Origin: CAYOZL01 sp964408435
Lineage (GTDB): Bacteria; Bdellovibrionota_C; UBA2361; SZUA-149; CAYOZL01
DNA length: 33,242 bases
Assembly (NCBI GenBank): GCA_964408435.1
Contig: CAYOZL010000023.1
Location: 1 to 33,242, forward strand
Direction: 5' to 3'
The translations under genes were made by a program, and so were the position numbers. Below are positions 15,374 to 24,091 of this stretch, in pieces; positions within the stretch are counted from its first letter, which is position 1; each line of letters starts with the position of its first letter. The notes beneath the pieces are model-generated. The model was not told where the DNA came from and searched no databases. It was given only the letters and a program-made list of their open reading frames with translations.

Positions 15374-16399
15374 ATGAATGATATAATAATACCATCTAGT
15401 GGTCGCTCAGGAACAAATATCTTACTTGATTGTTTCGATTTATCATCAAAAACAATCTGTAGAAATGAGGCGCACTTTATTAATACTTCACTTCTGTATA
15501 AAATTTCACTACTAAATATTAATCTTGTAGAGAGATTCCTTGATGATAATTGGGATGCCATTTTATCTCAGCTAAAAAATGTTAATAGTATAAGAGATCG
15601 GCATCATATTAAAACTTATAAAAAACATGCGTACTATAATTCTTTGGTAAGAACTAAACTTGCTAAGCTTATTGTAAAGAAAAGAAAAGTTCGCAGCTTA
15701 CTTAGTATCTTCTTTCCTAAGCTCAGTGGATTGGAATATGAAATGCCAAAATTTCTAAGAGACAAAAGTGTGAATCCTGATCTTACTTTTGTGTTTAAAT
15801 TTCCAGGTTTGACCAACTGTATGCCATGGCTTTCTATGGAGCAGAGAAATATTAAATTTGTTCATATTATTAGATATCCATTAGGTTATTTATCTTCATT
15901 GAGGAATCAGCATTATCTTAAATATAATAATTTAAATCATTTTCAGTATAATAAGGTTAGATTTTTTCAATTATTAGATACTGTAAAAAAGTTAGAGTTA
16001 GATTTGGAAATACCTTCGCCTGAGAATCTTAGCCTGTTTGAATTAGATCTATGGAATTGGGTTATGTATAATAAAATTCTTCTAAAGTTATTAACTCATA
16101 ATAGAAATGCGATTATCTTTACTTATGAGGAGCTTTTGTTGAATCCAGTAGATACTATGTCTAAAGCATATGAACATTGCGGGTTAGATTTTAATAGCAA
16201 AGTTGAAAAAGATATAAGATTTACATTTGAAGATACTAAATACAAAATTAATTCTTATAAATCTTTATTTTCTGATATCCATAAGAAACAAGTAGATGAA
16301 ATTCTTTTAAAAATTGGAATGATCGATTTTTGGAGTCAGGAGGTTTTAGATACTAATATGCCTAATAAAAAAATATCTAAACATAATTATATTCCTTAA
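15374..16399 (+). CDS. Sulfotransferase family protein (PAPS-dependent)
   Basis: This 341-residue protein has both nucleotide-binding signatures of the P-loop sulfotransferases. The 5'-phosphosulfate loop is PSSGRSGTN (residues 7-15) at the very N-terminus, and the 3'-phosphate-binding segment is FVHIIRYPLGYLSSLRN at about 161-177, with the usual R and S residues. The remainder, including FTYEELLLNPVDTMSKAYEHCGL (about 255-278), follows the family's C-terminal helix pattern. It sits 8 bases behind the fucosyltransferase-like gene and 10 bases ahead of a glycosyltransferase gene, so its acceptor is most likely a sugar of the same glycan. No PAPS-synthesis genes (cysND, cysC) are in this window. 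Confidence 0.82.
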   Translation: MNDIIIPSSGRSGTNILLDCFDLSSKTICRNEAHFINTSLLYKISLLNINLVERFLDDNWDAILSQLKNVNSIRDRHHIKTYKKHAYYNSLVRTKLAKLIVKKRKVRSLLSIFFPKLSGLEYEMPKFLRDKSVNPDLTFVFKFPGLTNCMPWLSMEQRNIKFVHIIRYPLGYLSSLRNQHYLKYNNLNHFQYNKVRFFQLLDTVKKLELDLEIPSPENLSLFELDLWNWVMYNKILLKLLTHNRNAIIFTYEELLLNPVDTMSKAYEHCGLDFNSKVEKDIRFTFEDTKYKINSYKSLFSDIHKKQVDEILLKIGMIDFWSQEVLDTNMPNKKISKHNYIP

Positions 16400-16409
16400 G
16401 ATTATTTAT

Positions 16410-17582
16410 ATGACAATTCAATTTTTTATTAGGAAGGTTGTTGAAAAACTTTATATAAAATTCATTATCCAAACAAAGTTAAATTTTTTTTTAATAGAGT
16501 TGAAGTACTTTATTGATGAAATTCGCTTTAGTATAATAAAAGATCATCAACGGATCTTACTTGTTACAGACTCGATAAGTTTTAGTAGTGAGCAACAGTA
16601 TAATCTTATACTTAGACATAGAAAGGCTTTAAGAAAAAATCATAAAATATTAATCACTAGAGTCTTGTTAAAAAGAGCTCTTAAGTTGAAAGCCTATAAG
16701 TTATCAAAATATAATTATATAGGTCTTAAGTTACATTTTTTAAAGGGTGAAGAAAAATACTTAAATACGGTAAAGCATTTCTACGAATTTAAAAATAAAT
16801 CTACAAAGCTAATTTGTTTTGATGGGGATGATGGTATGACAATATTGTTCCCTGATTCTTTGAGTTATTTTGATCTATATTTTAAAAAACATATTTTTTC
16901 AGATAAAAATAATTATCTAAAAAAATATTTAGGGGGCACTAGTTTAACGAACTATTTAGTTAGCTCGGGTTTTTTTGATTTATCGTTATTAGAAAACCAA
17001 GAGGCTTTGCCTGTTAAAGAAGAGTTTCTAAATAAAATATATTATACTTGGAATATCGGTTTAAGTGATAGTATTTATGACTTAATTCTTTCAAACATAG
17101 AGCCTAAGGATAAGCCTATAGATATTGTTTGTAGAGCGACATACCGTAATAAGAATGATTATAGAGAGTTTTTTAGAAAGCCTGCAATAGATAAAATTAA
17201 TCAATTAGGAAAGATCTATAATGTTTCAGCAAGTAGTAAAAGAATTTCTATAGTCAAATACACAAAAGAACTATTATTAGCTAAGATCTGCGTTAGTCCT
17301 TACGGCTATTGTCAGATTTGTTGGAGAGATTTTGAGGCTATATTATGTGGTTGTTTGTTAATCAAACCAGATATGGAACACGTAAATACTTGGCCTAATA
17401 TATATGTTGAAAATCAAACTTATGTTCCTGTTAAAAAAGATTTTTCTAACTTAGAAGAAGTCTGCAAGTTTTATTTAAATAATACAGACGAAAGACTTAG
17501 AATTGCTAGGAATGCTAAAGAGGTATTGATAGAGAGCTCAAAAAGTGAAAGCTTTGTTCAAAGATTTGCTGATATTTTATGA
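16410..17582 (+). CDS. CgeB-like glycosyltransferase, paralogue B
   Basis: This 390-residue protein aligns end to end with the one at 12272-13438. Shared blocks include YQRILLVTD/HQRILLVTD, HRKALRK, KLSKYNYIGLKL, the FDGDD segment, FRKPAI, ICVSPYGY, CWRDFEAIL, KPDM and the ending SFTQKF/SFVQRF. In the donor-site block, GEVCW of paralogue A is CQICW here, so the first acidic residue is lost; the E of FEAIL is kept. It is the last gene of a unit with the fucosyltransferase-like and sulfotransferase genes (10-base spacing). Duplication of the ancestral gene followed by insertion or rearrangement of the genes between the two copies is the simplest reading. Substrate unknown. Confidence 0.72.
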   Translation: MTIQFFIRKVVEKLYIKFIIQTKLNFFLIELKYFIDEIRFSIIKDHQRILLVTDSISFSSEQQYNLILRHRKALRKNHKILITRVLLKRALKLKAYKLSKYNYIGLKLHFLKGEEKYLNTVKHFYEFKNKSTKLICFDGDDGMTILFPDSLSYFDLYFKKHIFSDKNNYLKKYLGGTSLTNYLVSSGFFDLSLLENQEALPVKEEFLNKIYYTWNIGLSDSIYDLILSNIEPKDKPIDIVCRATYRNKNDYREFFRKPAIDKINQLGKIYNVSASSKRISIVKYTKELLLAKICVSPYGYCQICWRDFEAILCGCLLIKPDMEHVNTWPNIYVENQTYVPVKKDFSNLEEVCKFYLNNTDERLRIARNAKEVLIESSKSESFVQRFADIL

Positions 17583-17601
17583 GCATGTAGTAGTTTTTAT
17601 T

Positions 17602-19023
17602 TTAACTAAGACATTTTTTAACTGCATCTTGCCATTCTTTGTTTAGATATTTTAAGTCTTTTTTAGGCTTGAAAACTTTTGCATTGCCTACTAATTTTTT
17701 AATCTCATGTTTATCTTTCCAGAAACCAGACCCTAGCCCTGCTAAAAAAGCTGCTCCAAGAGCAGTACTTTCTAAATTAGAAGCGCGGTGTATCTCTAAC
17801 CCTGTTATATCAGCTTGAAATTGCATTAAGGTATCATTCTTGCAAGCTCCGCCATCAACCTTAAGTGAAGAAACTTTAGCTATCTTAAGCAATTCTGCTA
17901 CTTGAAAAGCTATGGACTCCATTGCTGCTCTTGCTATGTGAGCTTTTGTGCTAGCTTTTGTAATTCCTGTAATTATGCCCTTAGCATCTTGATTCCAGTA
18001 AGGGGTGCCTAGACCGGAAAATGCAGGAACAAAGTATACTCCGGCATTATTCTCAACGCTATTTACTAGTTCTTCAATCTTTGAAGAATCTTCTATGATT
18101 CCTAAATTATCTCTTAACCACTGAATTACAGCTCCTCCAATAAAAATACTGCCTTCAAGAGCGTATTCAGTTTTGTCTTTGATTTTCCAAGCAATAGTTG
18201 TAGAAAAGTTTTTATCTAGAATTGCTTTTTCACCAGTATTTTTTAAAAAGAAACAACCTGTGCCATAAGTATTTTTAGACTGACCTTCTTGCCAACACAT
18301 TTGTCCAAAAAGAGCAGCTTGTTGATCTCCTGCCACTCCAAAAATTTTTATATCTTTTAATTCTTTAATATTGCATGTTGCAATCTCTGTACTTGAATCT
18401 ACTACTTTAGGTAAGCATTGTATTGGGATTTTAAAAATATCTAAAAGCTCATTGTCCCACTCTAGAGAGTTAATGTTAAACAATAATGTTCTAGATGCAT
18501 TTGAAATTTCTGTTAAATGTTTGCCTGTAAGTTTATGTATAAGCCAACTATCTATAGTTCCAAAACATAAGTTTTCAATGCCTTTAGCACTGTTAACATT
18601 ATTTAAAATCCAATTTGCTTTACTAGCAGAAAAGTAAGAGTCAACTTTAAGACCTGTTTTTTTATAAATTTGTTCAGAATGTTTTTCTGCAATTTTTTTG
18701 CAATAGTCTGAAGTCCTTTTATCTTGCCAAACAATTGCATTATGAATTGGTATACCTGAGTTTTTATCCCATGCGACTAATGTTTCTCTTTGATTTGTGA
18801 TTCCAATACTTGTTATATCTTCTTTTTTTATATTCTTTGTTACTTCTTGAATAGTTTGTAATTGGTTCTTCCAAATCTCTTCAGCATCATGCTCTACCCA
18901 ACCAGGCTTGGGGCAAATTTGTTTATGCTCAGTTTGAGCTTGATTAATTATATTTGCATTTTTATCAAAGATTATAGATCTGCTAGAAGTTGTGCCTTGG
19001 TCTAGAGCGAGTATATATTTCAT
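17602..19023 (-). CDS. glpK: Glycerol kinase
   Basis: GlpK phosphorylates glycerol to glycerol-3-phosphate with ATP. The 473-residue FGGY-family protein begins ILALDQGTTSSRSIIFDK, which is the phosphate-1 motif. GITNQRET, HNAIVWQDKRT, the glycerol-binding region FGTIDSWL, GVAGDQQAALFGQ, YGTGCF and PAFSGLGTPYWNQDAKG follow, and LKVDGGACKND is the adenosine motif. The length is slightly under the usual 495-500 residues, but all core motifs are present. It reads against the glyco genes and is convergent with 16410-17582. No glpF or glpD lies beside it in the window. I see no CRE-like or GlpR-like operator that I would defend. Confidence 0.96.
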   Translation of the reverse strand: MKYILALDQGTTSSRSIIFDKNANIINQAQTEHKQICPKPGWVEHDAEEIWKNQLQTIQEVTKNIKKEDITSIGITNQRETLVAWDKNSGIPIHNAIVWQDKRTSDYCKKIAEKHSEQIYKKTGLKVDSYFSASKANWILNNVNSAKGIENLCFGTIDSWLIHKLTGKHLTEISNASRTLLFNINSLEWDNELLDIFKIPIQCLPKVVDSSTEIATCNIKELKDIKIFGVAGDQQAALFGQMCWQEGQSKNTYGTGCFFLKNTGEKAILDKNFSTTIAWKIKDKTEYALEGSIFIGGAVIQWLRDNLGIIEDSSKIEELVNSVENNAGVYFVPAFSGLGTPYWNQDAKGIITGITKASTKAHIARAAMESIAFQVAELLKIAKVSSLKVDGGACKNDTLMQFQADITGLEIHRASNLESTALGAAFLAGLGSGFWKDKHEIKKLVGNAKVFKPKKDLKYLNKEWQDAVKKCLS

Positions 19024-19144
19024 TTAACTAGTATAACTAAAGAGTTTTTACTTTGCATCTAGAAAGTATAGCTTAGTCATGTTAGTGATTCTTTATCAGC
19101 TGCTTATCGAAATAGAGTAAGCTCTAGTTTGGAATGTTAAATTT

Positions 19145-20257
19145 GTGAATTCAGAAAATTTGAAAATTGTTCTATGCAGAAGTCCAGACTCTGGATTTGG
19201 AGATCATATATCATGTTTATTAGGTAGTTGGTTGTATGCCTTAAGGACTAATCGTAAGTTATTAATAGATTGGCGCTTTTCTAATTATTCGCAGAATCAA
19301 GAAAGTTTGTTTTTAAACTGTTTTGAAAGAATCGAAAAACTTTCAACTGTAGAAGTCCAAATTATTGAAAAAAGAATAAATATTGAGGGTGAGATTTTTC
19401 CAACTAAATGGAATAAAAAAAATATTGGTTATGCAGAACATCAAAATAATTCTCGTAAAGGAATCTATTATAATGAAACCTTGTTATTAAAAGGTGAAGA
19501 TCGTCCAGAGAGTATAGTGGTTTTTGACCATGCTTTTAGCTTTGAGAGAGAGCCCGCTTGTATAGTTACTGACTTTGCTCCAATTTTAAAATCTTTAAGA
19601 TTTAAGGAACGCATTCTTAAGAAAAGCAATGAATATCTTGAGAAAGAGCTTTCTCGTAATGAAATATTGATAGGAATTCATTTAAGGCATGGTAACGGTG
19701 AAAATGTTTTTAATCGCTGTGCTTATTGGCTTTCTCCTTTTGGTTTAATTAGACAATTATTTATTAATAGTAAGTATAATATTCGACTAGGTGACAATCA
19801 TGCTCTTAAGAGTTTAATTAGTGAATATAGTGGGTGTAAAGAAGAGCAAAGAGTCTTTAATATTATTGATCAAAAAGTAAAGAAAATTATTGAAAAAACT
19901 AATAAAAAATACAAAGTTTTTTTAATGACTGATTCATTAAGAGTGGAGAAGAAATTTAAAGAGAAAATAGAAAATAGTTTTTTTGTTGAAAAACTGTATA
20001 AGCCAGATTCAAAAGGTGCTTTGCATAGGAATATAGCTTCTAATGGAAATAAGAAAAAAATATTAGAAGATGTTCTTATAGAGCTAGCAATTTTGAGACA
20101 GTCTGAATTTATAATATATATGCCTAGTCAACTATCTTTCTTTGCGAGGGCTCAGTTAGAGCCTTCAAAGAGTATTGAAATAAAACCATCTTTAATAAAT
20201 AGATTGATAGCCTCTTTATATAGAAAGATTATGTTTTTAAGAAATTATATTGTTTAA
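19145..20257 (+). CDS. NodZ-like (GT23) fucosyltransferase candidate
   Basis: This 370-residue protein has the NodZ-type N-terminal pattern (SGFGDHISCLLGSWLYALRTNRKLLIDWR, with G-x-GD and the DWR strand). IGIHLRHGNGE carries H179, R181, H182 and G183, the signature that binds GDP-fucose in NodZ-like enzymes. A later block, VFLMTDSLRVEKKF, and the C-terminal QSEFIIYMPSQLSFFARAQL correspond to motifs II and III. It differs from the 14425 protein, where the signature reads HIRRGD, so the two belong to different branches of the fold. The start is GTG at 19145. It lies divergently from glpK, with prmA 43 bases downstream. Confidence 0.73.
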   Translation: MNSENLKIVLCRSPDSGFGDHISCLLGSWLYALRTNRKLLIDWRFSNYSQNQESLFLNCFERIEKLSTVEVQIIEKRINIEGEIFPTKWNKKNIGYAEHQNNSRKGIYYNETLLLKGEDRPESIVVFDHAFSFEREPACIVTDFAPILKSLRFKERILKKSNEYLEKELSRNEILIGIHLRHGNGENVFNRCAYWLSPFGLIRQLFINSKYNIRLGDNHALKSLISEYSGCKEEQRVFNIIDQKVKKIIEKTNKKYKVFLMTDSLRVEKKFKEKIENSFFVEKLYKPDSKGALHRNIASNGNKKKILEDVLIELAILRQSEFIIYMPSQLSFFARAQLEPSKSIEIKPSLINRLIASLYRKIMFLRNYIV

Positions 20258-20300
20258 GAATTTTAGCCTAGGAATTTGCACTTAGCTTTTTTACAAAATT

Positions 20301-21170
20301 ATGGATTATCATTACGGAATTAGATTAGAGTTTAGTCAATCAGAGTATGATGATGTACTACTTTTTTTAGACTCTCAAAATATCCATAGTTTTGAAGAAG
20401 GGGAAAGTGTAATTAATGATAAAAATGAGTTTGAATTTATTAATGAATATTCTTTAATTACTCTTCGTTTTAACAGCATTGAAGAGTCTGAGAGTTTTAA
20501 GCTTAAGATTAAAAAAGAGCTTTCATCAATAAAAATAAAAGATTTAGGTAAGGAAGAAAATTATCTAAATGAATGGAAAAAATTTGCTAAGCCAATAGAA
20601 ATAACTCCTAGCATAACTATTGTGCCTAGTTGGATTGCAGAAGAAGAAAATTACAAAGAGAGCTCAGAGATTACCAAAAAAATTACGCTTGATGCAGGAT
20701 ATGCCTTTGGTTCAGGGAATCATGAAACGACAACTCTTTGTGCAAGAGAAATAGAAAGACTTATACCAGTAGATAGTATACTTGATGTTGGCTGTGGTTC
20801 CGGGATTTTAAGTATGATTGCGTCTAAGCTAGGAACTGAAAAAATAAAAGCAATTGATATTGATCCACAGGCAGTAAAAACCGCTAGTGAAAACGCAGAA
20901 AGTAACTCAATTAGTAATATTGAATTTAGTAATGAGAAACTATCTAATATCACTCAAGAGTATGATTTAGTTGTTGCCAATATTCTAAGCCATGTGCTTT
21001 TAGAGTTAAAAAAAGATTTAATCAGAATTGTAAAGCCAGGCGGTTTTTTGATTTTATCTGGAATATTAGTCGAAGAAATTGATAAGGTTATAAAAGAATT
21101 TGGGTTGAAGGTTTTGCACCTTGAAGAATTAAATGAATGGGGAGTTCTCGTTCTTAAAAGCTCAAAATGA
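20301..21170 (+). CDS. prmA: Ribosomal protein L11 methyltransferase
   Basis: PrmA transfers methyl groups from S-adenosylmethionine to lysines and the N-terminus of ribosomal protein L11. The 289-residue protein has the family length and the full set of motifs: an N-terminal substrate-recognition domain, LDAGYAFGSGNHETTTLC (the PrmA-specific G-x-G-x-HxTT segment, about 131-148), LDVGCGSGILSM as SAM motif I at 161-172, AIDIDPQAV, then VVANILSHVLLEL (the NI-x-A motif IV position) and GGFLILSGIL. Its stop is 2 bases from the end of the convergent decayed gene. The 43-base gap from the preceding fucosyltransferase-like gene allows joint transcription. Confidence 0.95.
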   Translation: MDYHYGIRLEFSQSEYDDVLLFLDSQNIHSFEEGESVINDKNEFEFINEYSLITLRFNSIEESESFKLKIKKELSSIKIKDLGKEENYLNEWKKFAKPIEITPSITIVPSWIAEEENYKESSEITKKITLDAGYAFGSGNHETTTLCAREIERLIPVDSILDVGCGSGILSMIASKLGTEKIKAIDIDPQAVKTASENAESNSISNIEFSNEKLSNITQEYDLVVANILSHVLLELKKDLIRIVKPGGFLILSGILVEEIDKVIKEFGLKVLHLEELNEWGVLVLKSSK

Positions 21171-21172
21171 TT

Positions 21173-22715
21173 TTATTCATCACCATTCGAACTTGGGATT
21201 ACAATTTTAGGAAGAATTAGGCTATCAAATTTATTAGTTCTTCCAGTTCTATTTTCCTTAGGTAGTCTTTGAACTATCTCATTTAAAAAAATTCTTTTTT
21301 CACGCAACTCTTTATAGATAGGAGCCGTTGAAGGAACATGGCCAGAGTTTTCTAAGTCATTAATAGCTGCATCCGTTAGTTCTAAGTAATCTCTTTTAAA
21401 GTCTGCTGATTAATCCTCTATTCTGTCTTCCCAATTAGGATGTCTTAAAGAAACAACAAAAGAGGCGAATAGCTCTTGAGGATTGTCTCTTGAATGACCA
21501 CCAAAATTTCTATCTTCAAAAAAATTAGATTCGTTAAGTTGAGTAAAGAAGCCAGAGTTGGAAATCTTACCTTCCCAGAATTTAGTTATACTTCCACTAG
21601 AGATTGCTTTATCACCAAGATTGTCTACTAGATGTGAAACTTCATGAAAACCTATATCCTGTAGTATTGGTCCTTCTACTGAGAGCCTATTAAAATCTAT
21701 TTTTGGTAGAATGCGAACTTTTTTATTTTCAAATGCAGTTTCTAAGATTTTATTGCCATATTTATCGTCACTAACTTCCATGTCTAGTTTTTTTAAAAAG
21801 CTAAGAATTCCTTCCAGCTCGTCTGGTTTGCTAGGTAAAGTAATGTTTACTTCCTTAATTGCTCCTGGTAAATTAATTGAATGTGAATCTTTATCTCCAA
21901 AGCTTTTTCTATTTAAGACTATGGTTCTTGTATCCAGTTTATCTGGCTTGAAAGTTACTTTGAGTGTCTCTATTTTTGTAAATAATTCATCAAGTTGATT
22001 AATTTGTTCTTGGCTTAGACTTTTACCTGTTGATATTATTTGGTTGATTTCTGAAATTCTTTTTTCATTTCTATTAACTGAACTTAATTCTTGAGAATAT
22101 TTCTCGACCTTTTTTTAGCAGTGGTTCGCTCTCTTTTTTTACTAAATCTTTAAACTCGCTTGCAGGAGTCTTTTGATTCGGATTATCAGAACCGAAAAGA
22201 AGGTTGTTTCTTTTATCAAAGAAATTGTTAAATTGAATGCCTTTCTTGCTAGACAAGCTTTTCTTATAAATAACAGTTGGGTTCTCTCCATAGTGATCTG
22301 TTACTTCAATATCAATAGAGCCATCTCCTAGTTTTGAAGTTGTTAATTCGAAGCTAGAGAATTTTAATTTTTCTGCACCTACTTGTAAGTCAACTGATGT
22401 TTTAAGAAAAGAGCCTTGAGTGTGTAATCCACCTTTTTTAAGTTCATAGTCAGCATAGTAGCTAACGTGATTAGTAAAGCTCTCACTAAAAAGTTCACTT
22501 GATAGCTCTAATTCATAACCAAGTTCTTTTAGCTGAATAAGAGACTCTTTAAAATCTAATTTTTCACCATCCACTACGATATTTAGCTGATTATCGCTTT
22601 TACTAGTTTCAACAGGAGGAAGTTTTATTAATGGTAATTGGCTTAAGTCATTTTCTATCTCAGCTGTATTGCTTGCATTATTAGAGTCTACCGACTTTAC
22701 TACATCGACCTTCAT
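21173..22715 (-). pseudogene. Decayed HExxH metalloprotease-like gene (one frameshift, one in-frame stop)
   Basis: This reverse-strand gene of about 513 codons is broken in two places. The first frame runs from ATG at 22713-22715 to a stop at 22074-22076. If one base is dropped from the seven-A run (T tract at 22110-22116 on the plus strand), the frame continues without a stop through KVEKYSQELSSVN and KLDMEVSDDKYGN to TAA at 21410-21412. Reading straight on in that same frame gives a further 78 codons, SADFKRDYLELTDAAI to IPSSNGDE, and a final stop at 21173. The middle section holds HEVSH (21632-21646), a zinc-metalloprotease HExxH site, with a downstream Glu in NPQELFASF as a possible third ligand. 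No signal peptide is visible. An intact relative would probably be a secreted or effector-like protease, which is inference. Confidence 0.78.
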
Positions 22716-23142
22716 ATTAGTATTATTCTAAATCTATTCTCTAAGATGTGTTTTGCCACACCGTTATTTAAGATACTACGTTTTAAATTTAATTCACTAA
22801 AATAACTAATCTAGAATATTTGTTCTGCGAATAAATATTTAATTAATTGATTAGCTCTTAATTAGCCCCAATACTTTAGAAGTAATTTGAATAAAAGTCT
22901 GAACAGTAATTTTAAAAAAAGAGTTGTTAAAACTAGTCGGTTTTATCTTTTTTTTGACTTTTATGTTTTTTCGCTGCGCTCGGCAATGCCCATCTCTGAG
23001 TGTTCCTAAAAGTCGTGATGGGCATACAATTAAATATGTGAAGACCTAAAAACTTTGAAGGTTATTTAAAAGGTCGATTTGCAATAAGTTTTGTAAATCA
23101 TTTGCGTTAGTTTACGCCTCGTCAGTTTAGAAGGAGTTTGTT
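22716..23142. other. 427-base intergenic region
   Basis: This gap separates the decayed reverse gene from the forward gene at 23143. It is AT-rich apart from the hairpin repeat copy at 22972-23025. It holds no believable open reading frame. A strong ribosome binding site (AAGGAG, 23131-23136) lies at its right end. A promoter for the 23143 gene must lie between the repeat and that site, but I cannot assign it. Confidence 0.5.
22972..23025 (-). repeat. Hairpin repeat, copy 3 (short form)
   Basis: ATGCCCATC (22986-22994) and GATGGGCAT (23017-23025) form a perfect 9-bp stem around 22 bases. Immediately outside the left arm is the constant word on the minus strand, TTGCCGAGCGCAGCG (22986-22972), as in copies 1 and 4. 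The arms resemble those of the second hairpin of copy 4 (ATATACCCAT). Only one hairpin is present here. Confidence 0.75.
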
Positions 23143-23838
23143 ATGAGAAGTTTCACACTTTCCGTGTCGTTGGTGTTGCTTGCTTTCATTTTGCTGTCAG
23201 GAGGGACTATCGCAGATGCACAAGAAGTAATCAGTGTTGCAAAAGATGTACCAGCTTATGAGAGCCCTCAGACTGGTACAGCTTGGTCAGCTTATGGATG
23301 GTTGGCAGGAATTTGCGGCGGACTTGTCACAGCTTGGGCAGCTTTTAAAAGCTTCCTGAAGAGAAACAATGTTGATATGGACGATCCAAAAGTTCGCTCG
23401 TATCTTATTTTAGCTGCACAAGTAGCTTTAATTGGTATTGCAATTTTGGTTCTTAGATTGGCAAAGAAGTCACGCGGGGAAAATAAGAAAGAAAACCCAA
23501 ACGCAAAATTCGTAGATTCAGTTTTAACTGAGTTGATTGTTTTAGCTCAATGGATGAGTGCTGCAGTTGTTACTGAGAAATTTGCGCCGAACATGGACCC
23601 AATGACCTTAGCTAGTAGTCTGGGAGCAAAACCTGAGACAATACATATGCTAGTCGCTTCAGCTAAGCCAAAGAAAAAAGAGCATTACTATGAAGAGAGT
23701 CGGGAGATTAAGAATCCTCAGCCTCCTAATCCTTTGGACCGTTTCAATCGTCGTAGTAAAACTTCAGGCACTCAAAATGAGCAGAAAATCCCCCAAAAGC
23801 CACTGCCGGAAATAGGACGCAGAGGGTATAGTGGTTAA
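23143..23838 (+). CDS. Exported/membrane protein of unknown function, atypical base composition
   Basis: I do not recognise this 231-residue protein. It starts with a signal peptide (to about ADA at 24-26). A hydrophobic, glycine/alanine-rich segment follows at 50-70 (YGWLAGICGGLVTAWAAF), then a second clear membrane helix at 86-107 (SYLILAAQVALIGIAILVLR) and a Lys/Pro-rich tail ending in PLPEIGRRGYSG. The two-helix, small-protein layout recalls pilin-like or holin-like proteins, but I would not assign either. The gene is visibly richer in G+C than its neighbours (30 of 60 bases in 23161-23220), and its ribosome binding site AAGGAG sits 6 bases before the ATG. Both hint at high expression or recent transfer. 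A hairpin terminator follows. Confidence 0.7.
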   Translation: MRSFTLSVSLVLLAFILLSGGTIADAQEVISVAKDVPAYESPQTGTAWSAYGWLAGICGGLVTAWAAFKSFLKRNNVDMDDPKVRSYLILAAQVALIGIAILVLRLAKKSRGENKKENPNAKFVDSVLTELIVLAQWMSAAVVTEKFAPNMDPMTLASSLGAKPETIHMLVASAKPKKKEHYYEESREIKNPQPPNPLDRFNRRSKTSGTQNEQKIPQKPLPEIGRRGYSG

Positions 23839-23851
23839 AATGATAGAGTAA

Positions 23852-23874
23852 GGAGTCAAGGATGACTCTTTTTT
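23852..23874 (+). terminator. Intrinsic terminator after the 23143 gene
   Basis: GAGTCA (23853-23858), a 4-base loop and TGACTC (23863-23868) form a 6-bp stem followed directly by TTTTTT (23869-23874). It begins 14 bases after the stop of the preceding gene on the same strand. Confidence 0.75.
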
Positions 23875-24091
23875 CTTAAGGATTTTAAAATTTCTAGGTC
23901 TTCATCCCTTTTATAGTCTTACTTTAAACTAAATTTTTCTCGCTAATTATTAAAAATCGTATCTAATTTGTTCGAATCTGTTTGAAATAGAAAAAATAAT
24001 TTTTTTTTTGAAGTATTTCAACAATATCTTTGATGAGTATATGAGTAATTTTAATCACAATATCAGTAGTAATATAAAAGGGGTTTTATAT

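Noticed and set aside
17602..19023. Glycerol operon around glpK
   Set aside because: No glpF, glpD or glpR is adjacent on either side, so glpK appears to stand alone here.
22110..22116. Programmed -1 ribosomal frameshift at the A7 run
   Set aside because: A -1 shift reaches a stop after about ten codons. Only a +1 shift (or loss of one A) continues the frame, and the second lesion (TAA at 21410) makes decay the simpler reading.
24008..24091. TTG start at 24008 for the small exported protein
   Set aside because: It would put 28 polar residues in front of a textbook signal peptide. The ATG at 24092 has a purine-rich ribosome binding site.
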